DNA of 36,664 bases, from NCBI GenBank assembly GCA_964482205.1, contig CAYZWI010000020.1, positions 1 to 36,664 of the forward strand. Direction: 5' to 3'. The notes under the pieces were generated by a model. The model did no database searches and was not told the DNA's origin. It worked only from the letters and a program-made list of their open reading frames with translations. This DNA comes from JAZDGX01 sp964482205 (GTDB lineage: Bacteria; Eisenbacteria; RBG-16-71-46; CAIMUX01; WJJG01). Shown here piece after piece: positions 24,398-30,593 of this stretch (positions within the stretch are counted from its first letter, which is position 1; each line of letters begins with the position of its first letter). Position numbers and translations under genes: made by a program.

Positions 24398-25743
24398 AGG
24401 CTTTCCCGGCGGATGTCGCGGTGGGCGGGCGGACAGCCGGCGGAAGAACGGCGTCTCTTCGGCCTCGCCGCTCGATCGCGTTCGCCTCGCTGGTGGCGTC
24501 GATCCTGATGCTCGCGCTTTTTCCCTTCGCCGCCGCGCAGGCCGAGATCTTGATTCCCATGGATCTCGTGCAGACGGACCACCTCAAAGCCTACGGCATC
24601 GCCTATCACGCGCTCCAGCAGGGCCTCGATGTCGAGTGGCTGCTCAATTACCGCGGCGGATCGTTCCTCTGCCCCGATGCGGACGAGATCACGCGCAATC
24701 TCTTGCTCGAAGGGGTCGCCTTTCAGGAGATCGACGCTGGGACGCGCGCGCAGATCATGGCCGAGATCGAGGCGAACAACATGGAGTCGATCCTTCTCGA
24801 GAAGGCCCCGCGCATCGGTGTGTATGTGCCCCCCGAGGGAGTCGTCGAGCCCTGGGACGACGCGGTGATGCTCGTGCTCGAATACGCGGACATTCCCTTC
24901 GACCGCTTGTACGACCGCGAAGTGCAGGCCGGGCGGCTCTCGGAGTACGACTGGCTGCATCTGCATCACGAGGATTTCACCGGCCAGCACGGCAAGTTCT
25001 ACGCCGGCTATCACACCGCCGCCTGGTACGTCAACCGCAAGGCCCAGTTCGAAGCGCTCGCCGCGGAAGCGGGCTTCGCCACCGTCTGGGAGTACAAGCA
25101 CGCGACCGCCGAAGGCATCCGCGAGTTCGTCGCCCGCGGCGGGTTCCTCTTCGCCATGTGCTCGGGCACCGATTCCTACGACATCGCGATGGCGGCGGGT
25201 CCGGTGGACATCGTGGACGCGGTCAACGACGGGACTCCGGCCGATCCGCAGGCGCAGCAGAAGCTCGATTTCTCACGGTGCCTCTCGTTCGAGAACTTCG
25301 TGCTGGAAATGAACCCGCTGGCCTACGAGTTCTCCAACATCGACATGACCGAAGCCTCGCGCTTGCGCGGCCCGGAGGCCGACTACTTCGTGCTCTTCGA
25401 CTTCTCGGCCAAGGAAGACCCGGTGCCGACGATGCTCACCCAATGCCACGTGAACATGGTGAACGGATTCATGGGGCAGACGACGAGCTTCAATCGCAAG
25501 ACGATCAAGCCTTCCACGCTCATCCTGGCCGATGTCCCGGGATCGGACGAAGTCCGCTATGTGCACGGCAACTTCGGCCAGGGCACCTTCACCTTCTTCG
25601 GCGGGCACGACCCCGAGGACTACGAGCATCATGTGGGCGATCCGCCGACCGACCTCGCGCTGCACAAGAATTCGCCGGGCTACCGGTTGATCCTGAACAA
25701 CATCCTCTTCCCCGCGGCCAAGAAGCAGGAACGGAAGACCTGA
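24394..25743 (+). CDS. Secreted GATase-like protein (family often named 'asparagine synthetase B')
   Basis: A 449-residue protein with an N-terminal export signal (about 27-50, ending AAAQA-EI). From ILIPMDLVQTDHLKAYGIAY onward it closely matches, from memory, a Bacteroidetes periplasmic family often labelled 'asparagine synthetase B' (shared: VEWLLNYRGGSFL, YDWLHLHHEDFTGQ, MLTQCHVNMVNGFMGQT, HDPEDYEHHVGDPPTD, SPGYRLILNN). It has neither the Ntn glutaminase nor the ATP-pyrophosphatase domain of real AsnB, so the name is misleading. GGFLFAMCSGTDSYD places Cys256 in a nucleophile-elbow-like turn of a ThuA/GATase1-type fold, with His405 (FGGHDPEDY) a candidate partner. The same GGFLFA block occurs in the DUF4159 protein of this operon. 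Substrate unknown. Confidence 0.85.
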   Translation: MKAFPADVAVGGRTAGGRTASLRPRRSIAFASLVASILMLALFPFAAAQAEILIPMDLVQTDHLKAYGIAYHALQQGLDVEWLLNYRGGSFLCPDADEITRNLLLEGVAFQEIDAGTRAQIMAEIEANNMESILLEKAPRIGVYVPPEGVVEPWDDAVMLVLEYADIPFDRLYDREVQAGRLSEYDWLHLHHEDFTGQHGKFYAGYHTAAWYVNRKAQFEALAAEAGFATVWEYKHATAEGIREFVARGGFLFAMCSGTDSYDIAMAAGPVDIVDAVNDGTPADPQAQQKLDFSRCLSFENFVLEMNPLAYEFSNIDMTEASRLRGPEADYFVLFDFSAKEDPVPTMLTQCHVNMVNGFMGQTTSFNRKTIKPSTLILADVPGSDEVRYVHGNFGQGTFTFFGGHDPEDYEHHVGDPPTDLALHKNSPGYRLILNNILFPAAKKQERKT

Positions 25744-25816
25744 GCCTAGCGGCCCTGACCCGTGTGAGCCGCGCGAAGGAAACGCGACCCCGGTCGACGA
25801 ATGCTACCCGGAGACA

Positions 25817-25846
25817 ATCGTGCCCGGGAAGAGCCCCGGGCACGAT
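25817..25846. terminator. Inverted repeat between convergent genes, probable bidirectional terminator
   Basis: A perfect 12-bp stem (25817-25828 with 25835-25846, core GTGCCCGGG/CCCGGGCAC) around the loop AAGAGC, 74 nt after the GATase-like gene and 90 nt after serC on the other strand. There is no clean T-run on either side, so the terminator call rests on stem strength and position. A weaker 7-bp hairpin lies nearer serC (25895-25917). Confidence 0.65.
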
Positions 25847-25936
25847 GGACTGCGTCTTGTCGAGCGGCCGCTGGAAGAGTCCCGCCGGGCGATCGACGGC
25901 CGGTGACGATGGCCGTCTCGCCCGCCGGCCCCTCGC

Positions 25937-27022
25937 TCAACCGTTCGCCTTCGCGAACTCCTTCATGAACGCGACCACCGCCTCGACCGATTCCATCGGG
26001 CACGAATTGTAGGCCGAGACGCGGATGCCGCCGACCGAGCGATGGCCCTTCAGGCCGAGCATGCGGCGCGCCTTGCCTTCGGCCACGAACTTCGCCTCGA
26101 GCTCCTCCGACGGCAGCCGGAAGACGATGTTCATGAACGAGCGGCTGCCCTTGTCGACCGGCGCGCGGAAGAACGTGGGATTGGCGTCGATCGTGTCGTA
26201 GATCAAGCCCGCCTTCTTGCGATTGTGCGCCTCGACCGCCTTCAGCCCGCCGAGGTCCTTCATGTACGAAAGCACATTGCGCACCATGTAAATCGGGAAG
26301 ACGGGCGGCGTGTTGAAGAGCGAGTTCTCCTTCGCGTGGGTCGCGTACTTCAGCATGGTCGGGTTTTCCGCCTTGCACTGGGCGAGGATGTCGTCGCGGA
26401 TGATCACGATCGTAACGCCCGCGGGCCCGAGGTTCTTCTGCGCCCCCGCGTAGATCAGGCCGAAGGGCTTCGGATCGAAGGGCCGCCAGAGGAAGTCGGA
26501 CGACATGTCGGCCACTATCGGCACGCCGTGCGTGTCGGGGAAGGTGTGCCACTGCGTGCCCTTGATCGTGTTGTTGCTGGTGATGTGGACATAGCGCGCG
26601 TTGGGGGTGAGCTTGAGCTCGTCCTGACGCGGGATGCGGGTCAGCCCGACCGTCTCGCCGTCGAAGGCGACATTCACATGGCCGAAGAGCTTGGCCTCGG
26701 CGATCGCCTTCTTGGACCAGGTGCCGGTGTGGATGTAGTCGGCCGTCTGATCCTTGCCGAGCAGGTTCATCGGCACCATCGCGAATTGCAGGCTTGCGCC
26801 GCCGCCTAGGAAGAGCACCTGATAGTGCTCGTCGAGGCCGATGAATTCCTTGATGAGCGCGATCGCTTCGTTGTGAACGGCATCGTACTCCTTCGAGCGA
26901 TGGCTCGTCTCCATGATCGAGGTGCCGGTGCCGGCCCAATCGGCGAGCTCCTTCTGCGCCCGCTCGATGGCGGGCAGGGGCAGCACCGCCGGACCCGCAA
27001 AGAAATTGAACGCGCGTGCCAT
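25937..27022 (-). CDS. serC: Phosphoserine aminotransferase SerC
   Basis: A 361-residue PLP enzyme converting 3-phosphohydroxypyruvate and glutamate to O-phosphoserine and 2-oxoglutarate. FNFFAGPAVLP at the N-terminus, MEMTSHRSKE-like METSHRSKEYD (38-47), FLGGGASLQF, and the PLP lysine Lys196 in YAGAQKNLGPAG are typical; HRSVGGIRVSAYNSCP closes the active site. Length is standard. CTCCTT at 27029-27034 (AAGGAG on this strand) lies 6 nt before the ATG. It is the last gene of the DUF1015-serA-serC operon and is preceded by a structured, purine-rich spacer. Confidence 0.96.
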   Translation of the reverse strand: MARAFNFFAGPAVLPLPAIERAQKELADWAGTGTSIMETSHRSKEYDAVHNEAIALIKEFIGLDEHYQVLFLGGGASLQFAMVPMNLLGKDQTADYIHTGTWSKKAIAEAKLFGHVNVAFDGETVGLTRIPRQDELKLTPNARYVHITSNNTIKGTQWHTFPDTHGVPIVADMSSDFLWRPFDPKPFGLIYAGAQKNLGPAGVTIVIIRDDILAQCKAENPTMLKYATHAKENSLFNTPPVFPIYMVRNVLSYMKDLGGLKAVEAHNRKKAGLIYDTIDANPTFFRAPVDKGSRSFMNIVFRLPSEELEAKFVAEGKARRMLGLKGHRSVGGIRVSAYNSCPMESVEAVVAFMKEFAKANG

Positions 27023-27028
27023 GACCGT

Positions 27029-27106
27029 CTCCTTCTCTGTTCTTCTTCCTCTTCCCGTCTGCTTGCTCTTGCTTCTGCTTGCTGTCGATGGCTGCTTGCT
27101 TCTGCG
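27029..27106 (-). repeat. Purine-rich serC leader with three AGCAAGCAG repeats
   Basis: On the minus strand the spacer before serC is mostly A and G, ending in the serC ribosome site. It contains three exact copies of AGCAAGCAG (plus-strand CTGCTTGCT at 27059-27067, 27075-27083 and 27092-27100), spaced 16 and 17 nt. It would be single-stranded in the message. Possible roles: protein binding, ribosome standby, or simple slippage. Confidence 0.7.
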
Positions 27107-27132
27107 GCGGGGCCGCCTGCGCGCGGCCCCGC
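27107..27132 (-). promoter_or_regulatory. Perfect 10-bp GC hairpin in the serA-serC spacer
   Basis: GCGGGGCCGC (27107-27116) pairs with GCGGCCCCGC (27123-27132) around a 6-nt loop, 10 nt after the serA stop on the minus strand. The serC-side flank is AG-rich rather than U-rich, so full termination is unlikely. It could protect the 3' end of serA message or partly attenuate serC. Confidence 0.6.
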
Positions 27133-27142
27133 GCCCTTGCGC

Positions 27143-28021
27143 CTAGTGCTTGCCGTAATGCTCGGTCAGGATCTCGACGATGATGTCTCCGATGCGCAGC
27201 AGATTCTCCTTCGACGAAGCGCCGATGTGGGGCGTCATGAAGACATTCGGCGCCGTCAACAGCGGCGAAGCGGGCGGCGGCGGATCGCTCTCGTAGACAT
27301 CCGTGCCGTACGCGCGCACCTTGCCCGAGGCGAGGGCGGCCGCGAGATCGGGCTCGTTGATCACCTTGCCGCGGCCCGTGTTCACGATGATGACGCCGTC
27401 CTTCATCTTGGCGATGAGCGCGGCGTTGATCATCCCGCGGGTCTCGTCGGTGAGGGGGGTGTGCAGCGAGAGGAAGTCCGACTGCGCCAGCAGCTGTTCG
27501 AGCGAGACCATCTCGGCGTGCGGAGAGCGCTCGACATACTTGTCGTGGGCGAGCACGCGCATGCCGAAGGCCTTCGCCCGGATGGCGACTTCGGTTCCGA
27601 TGCGGCCGATGCCGACCAGGCCGAGGGTCTTCTGGAAGAGCTCCGTGCGCTTCAGTTCCTTCTTCGCCCACGCGCCGGACTTCATCGAGGTGTGGCCTTC
27701 GATGAGCCGGTTGGGAATCGCGACCAGGAAGGCCATGGCCATTTCCGCGACCGCCACGCTCGAAGCGGCCGGGGTGTTCATGACCTTGATGCCCTTTTCC
27801 TTGGCGTAGTCGATGTCGACATTGTCGAGGCCCACGCCGCCGCGAATGATCATCTTCAAGGCCGGCGCGCCATTGATGTACTCCTTGGTGGCCTTCGTCT
27901 TGCTACGAATGAGGACCACCTCGGAGCTCGGAAGATCGGCGGCGTTGTCGGTGACGGCGCCGAAAGGCTTTAGCCGCTCGGGAAGTGACGGGTCGAACGC
28001 ATCGGCAATGAGAATCTTCAT
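27143..28021 (-). CDS. serA: D-3-phosphoglycerate dehydrogenase (short form)
   Basis: A 292-residue NAD-dependent 2-hydroxyacid dehydrogenase, first step of serine synthesis. Rossmann motif GLVGIGRIGTEVA (about 134-146), substrate-side IIRGGVGLDNVD, catalytic Arg in VNTGRGKV, Glu244 (DVYESDPPPP) and His265 (TPHIGASS). It lacks the C-terminal ACT and intervening domains of long PGDHs, so feedback by serine through ACT is not expected. The specific assignment relies on serC next door; other hydroxyacid dehydrogenases look alike. The ATG at 28021 is fixed by AGGAGGA just upstream; a longer frame to 28132 has none. Confidence 0.92.
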   Translation of the reverse strand: MKILIADAFDPSLPERLKPFGAVTDNAADLPSSEVVLIRSKTKATKEYINGAPALKMIIRGGVGLDNVDIDYAKEKGIKVMNTPAASSVAVAEMAMAFLVAIPNRLIEGHTSMKSGAWAKKELKRTELFQKTLGLVGIGRIGTEVAIRAKAFGMRVLAHDKYVERSPHAEMVSLEQLLAQSDFLSLHTPLTDETRGMINAALIAKMKDGVIIVNTGRGKVINEPDLAAALASGKVRAYGTDVYESDPPPPASPLLTAPNVFMTPHIGASSKENLLRIGDIIVEILTEHYGKH

Positions 28022-28079
28022 CGGGTCCTCCTCATCCCCGGGCGCACGGGCCCTTCGGGATGCGATCGGGCGCGGGACC

Positions 28080-28140
28080 GCGGACCGGCCAATCGGGGCG
28101 GCGTTCGCGTTCTGCGTTGCGCGCCGCCCCAACGGTCCGC
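28080..28140 (-). promoter_or_regulatory. Two-tier hairpin in the DUF1015-serA spacer
   Basis: Outer stem GCGGACCG (28080-28087) with CGGTCCGC (28133-28140), inner stem GGGGCGGCG (28095-28103) with CGCCGCCCC (28122-28130), both perfect, enclosing an 18-nt loop. It fills half of the 132-bp spacer between the DUF1015 stop and serA start. No U-run follows on the minus strand. Candidate attenuator, processing site or stabiliser. Confidence 0.6.
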
Positions 28141-28153
28141 TTTCGACCGGGCC

Positions 28154-29392
28154 TCAGTCTTCCAGGGGCCGAACGATCAGCCCCGAGCGCAGCTTGGGCT
28201 CGAACCAGGTCGATTTCGGCGGCATCACCTTTCCGGCGTCGGCCACCGAAATCAGTTGATCGATTCCCGTCGGATACAAGGCGAAGGCGACCGCCCAGCC
28301 TTCGCGGCAACGCCGTTCGAGCTCCGCGGTGCCGCGAATGCCGCCCACGAAATCGACCCGCTTGTCGGTGCGCGGGTCCTGGATGGCGAGCACCGGATGG
28401 AGCAGGTTCTCCTGCAGAATCGCGCAGTCGAGGCGGGCGACCGGATCGTCGGCGGGGAAGGAGCCCGGACGCGCGGTCAAGGCGTGCCAACGGTTCTCGA
28501 GATACATGCCGAAGCTCTTCGCGCGGTCCGGCGCGGCTTGCGCGGCGGGAGCCACCTCGAAGCGCTCACCCACCTTTTCCAGAAACGCCTTCGGGCTATT
28601 GCCGTTCAAATCGCGGACGACGCGGTTGTAGGCCATGATCTTCATCTGGTCGTGGGGAAAGATGACCGAGAGGAAGAAGTTGTACGGCTCGTCTCCGCGG
28701 TGGCGGGGATTCGCCGCGCGGCGTTCGGCGCGCACGCGCGTGGCCGCGGCGCTGCGATGATGGCCGTCGGCCACATACAAGGCGGGCACCGCCTGGAAGG
28801 CGGTCTTCAACGCTTCCACCTTCTCCGGCGCAGAAACGACCCACAGCGTGTGGGCGATTCCGTCGTCGCTGACGAAATCGTATTCGGGCGCGCCGGACGA
28901 GAGCTCCGCGACGACACGATCGATCTCCGGCCGCGCGAGGTAGGTGAGGAAGACCGGGCCGGTGTTGGCGTTCATCGCGTTCACATGCCGGGTGCGATCG
29001 TCTTCCTTGTCGCGGCGGGTGTGCTCGTGCTTCTTGATGCGCCCGTCCTCGTACTCATCGATGCTCGCCCCGGCGACGACGCCCGTCTGGATGTGGTCGC
29101 CCATCTTCTGCCGATAGATATAGAAGGCGGGAACGGCCTCTCGGATGATCGCCCCCTGGCGGATCAGGCCTTCGAAGTTCTCGCGCGCCCGGGCGTACAC
29201 GCGCGGATCGTCGGCCGAGGTCCCGGGCTCGAAATCGATCTCCGCCTTGGAGATGTGCAGGAAGGAGAACTCGTTGCCTTCGGCCATCTTGCGAGCTTCG
29301 GACGAATTCATGACATCGTAAGGCGGAGCCGCGACGCGAGGGGCGAGATCCTTGCGTGGACGCCAGGCGCGGAAGGGCCGAAGCAAAGACAT
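28154..29392 (-). CDS. DUF1015 family protein (serine-operon associated)
   Basis: A 412-residue cytosolic protein of the DUF1015 (COG4198) family, at the usual family length. Signatures: LLRPFRAWRP at the start, APPYDVMNSSEARKMA (about 22-37), FLHISKAEIDF, IKKHEHTRRDKEDDR, NANTGPVFLTY, ALYVADGHHRSAAATR (205-219) and PPKSTWFEPKLRSGL at the C-terminus. First gene of an operon with serA and serC, a neighbourhood I recall from Bacteroidetes and Clostridia. The DGHHR block resembles a motif in ParB/sulfiredoxin-fold free-serine kinases, so a role handling serine or phosphoserine is plausible (inference). The second of two close ATGs (29392) is chosen because GGGAGG sits 6 nt before it and directly abuts the first (29398). 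Confidence 0.88.
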   Translation of the reverse strand: MSLLRPFRAWRPRKDLAPRVAAPPYDVMNSSEARKMAEGNEFSFLHISKAEIDFEPGTSADDPRVYARARENFEGLIRQGAIIREAVPAFYIYRQKMGDHIQTGVVAGASIDEYEDGRIKKHEHTRRDKEDDRTRHVNAMNANTGPVFLTYLARPEIDRVVAELSSGAPEYDFVSDDGIAHTLWVVSAPEKVEALKTAFQAVPALYVADGHHRSAAATRVRAERRAANPRHRGDEPYNFFLSVIFPHDQMKIMAYNRVVRDLNGNSPKAFLEKVGERFEVAPAAQAAPDRAKSFGMYLENRWHALTARPGSFPADDPVARLDCAILQENLLHPVLAIQDPRTDKRVDFVGGIRGTAELERRCREGWAVAFALYPTGIDQLISVADAGKVMPPKSTWFEPKLRSGLIVRPLED

Positions 29393-29441
29393 GAGCATCC
29401 TCCCATTCGAAAAATCCTGTCGAACCTTTGGCAAGCGGCCG

Positions 29442-29470
29442 ATAGTAGCAGGGGCATGGGCCGGGTGCCA
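29442..29470 (-). promoter_or_regulatory. Promoter for the DUF1015-serA-serC operon
   Basis: Read on the minus strand: TGGCAC (29470-29465), 17-nt spacer, TACTAT (29447-29442), the -10 preceded by TGC as an extended -10. It is about 50 nt upstream of the DUF1015 start. The -35 is weak; the extended -10 and position support the call. Confidence 0.5.
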
Positions 29471-29533
29471 GCGAAAGCTGATCCCGAACTTGCAATTCGA
29501 GGCTGGGCTCTCCAAGATCGCCCGGGTGCGAGC

Positions 29534-29560
29534 TTGACCAGTCTCCGGAACGCGCATTTG
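29534..29560 (+). promoter_or_regulatory. Weak promoter candidate for the zinc-ribbon gene
   Basis: TTGACC (29534-29539) is a good -35, but the only -10-like sequence is CATTTG (29555-29560) at a 15-nt spacing. It lies 65 nt before the gene in the divergent spacer shared with the DUF1015 promoter. Low confidence. Confidence 0.25.
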
Positions 29561-29624
29561 TGGGAGGCTTCCGAGAGGGGCACCGCCGGGCGGTTTCAGG
29601 CCGGGCTCGAGAGGGGAGGGGAGG

Positions 29625-29822
29625 ATGGAGCAGGGGTTTGCGCTCCCGGAGTGCAAGAAATGCGGAGCCGGCGTCCTCATTCCGCTGTCCGACTACGGGC
29701 GTGACGGTGCTCCGATCGAGTACAAAGCCTGGGCCTGCACCAACCCCAACTGCGGCTTCAACATTCGAATCGACAACGGCGAAATCAGTTACGGCCGGAC
29801 CATCACATCCTCGACCAAGTAG
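29625..29822 (+). CDS. Tiny zinc-ribbon protein
   Basis: A 65-residue protein with two cysteine pairs, CKKC (Cys10, Cys13) and CTNPNC (Cys38, Cys43), the pattern of a zinc ribbon with a widened second knuckle. Between them are GVLIPLSDYGRDGAPIEYKA and after them GFNIRIDNGEISYGR, giving short beta strands. It has a very strong purine-rich ribosome site (GGGGAGGGGAGG ending directly at the ATG), so it is probably well expressed. It is upstream of, and close to, a HAD hydrolase. No specific family or partner recognised; nucleic-acid or protein binding is the usual role of such modules. Confidence 0.8.
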   Translation: MEQGFALPECKKCGAGVLIPLSDYGRDGAPIEYKAWACTNPNCGFNIRIDNGEISYGRTITSSTK

Positions 29823-29833
29823 GCACCAGGAAC

Positions 29834-30580
29834 ATGGCGCGGCCCGGGGCGCAGACCGTGGGGGACTCGGGGCAAGGAATGATCCGGGCAGTCCTCTTCG
29901 ATCTCGATAACACCCTCACCGACTTCATGAAAATGAAGGACGGCGCGATCCTGGCCGCCATCGCGGCCATGATCGACATGGGCCTGCCGCTCTCCGCCGA
30001 CGAAACGCGCCGCCGCATCTATGCGATCTACGAGCGTGAAGGCATCGAGTACCAGCTCGTCTTCGACCAATTGCTCCGCGAGGTCTACGCATCCCCACGC
30101 CCCGATGTGCTCGCCGCCGGAATCATCGGCTACCGGCGCGCGCGCGAATCGCAACTGGTCCTCTATCCGCATGTGCAAGCGACCCTGATCGCGCTCGTCC
30201 GCCGCGGCTTGCGCCTCGCCGTGCTCTCGGACGCGCCCAGCCTGCAGGCCTGGCAGCGCCTTCATCACTTGGCCCTTCAGCACATGTTCGAACATGTGAT
30301 CACCTTCGACGACACCGGGGAGCGCAAGCCCTCGCCGCTTCCCTTTCAGCGCGCCATGAAGCTTCTCGGGCTGCCCGCGCAGGAATTGTTGATGGTGGGC
30401 GACTGGCCGGATCGCGACATGAAAGGCGCTTCGGCGATGGGCATCCGCACGGTGTACGCGCGCTACGGCGACACTTCCGGCGCGCTGCATTCGGGCGCCG
30501 ATTACGAGATCGACGACATCGAGCAGGTGCTGGACATCGTGAGCGCGCTCGAGCGCGAAGGTTCACCGCACGAGTCGTAA
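29834..30580 (+). CDS. HAD-superfamily (subfamily IA) phosphatase
   Basis: A 248-residue phosphohydrolase. Motif I LFDLDNTLTDF provides the nucleophile and acid Asp pair, motif II is LSDAPS, motif III the Lys of TGERKPSPLPF, and motif IV GDWPDRDMKGA. A helical cap between motifs I and II puts it in subfamily IA. It resembles the archaeal/metazoan-type group (TIGR02253-like), whose substrates are small phosphorylated sugars or trioses; the substrate here is not known. A SerB-type phosphatase would be subfamily IB. The start is uncertain: ATG 29834 and ATG 29879 (MIRAVLFDLDNTL) both have poor ribosome sites, and homology favours the second. Confidence 0.85.
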   Translation: MARPGAQTVGDSGQGMIRAVLFDLDNTLTDFMKMKDGAILAAIAAMIDMGLPLSADETRRRIYAIYEREGIEYQLVFDQLLREVYASPRPDVLAAGIIGYRRARESQLVLYPHVQATLIALVRRGLRLAVLSDAPSLQAWQRLHHLALQHMFEHVITFDDTGERKPSPLPFQRAMKLLGLPAQELLMVGDWPDRDMKGASAMGIRTVYARYGDTSGALHSGADYEIDDIEQVLDIVSALEREGSPHES

Positions 30581-30593
30581 GGAGCAAGGGGAC

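Noticed and set aside
25746..27671. A 641-codon minus-strand frame overlapping serC and serA
   Set aside because: Off-frame shadow of SerC and SerA, which have full motif sets in their own frames.
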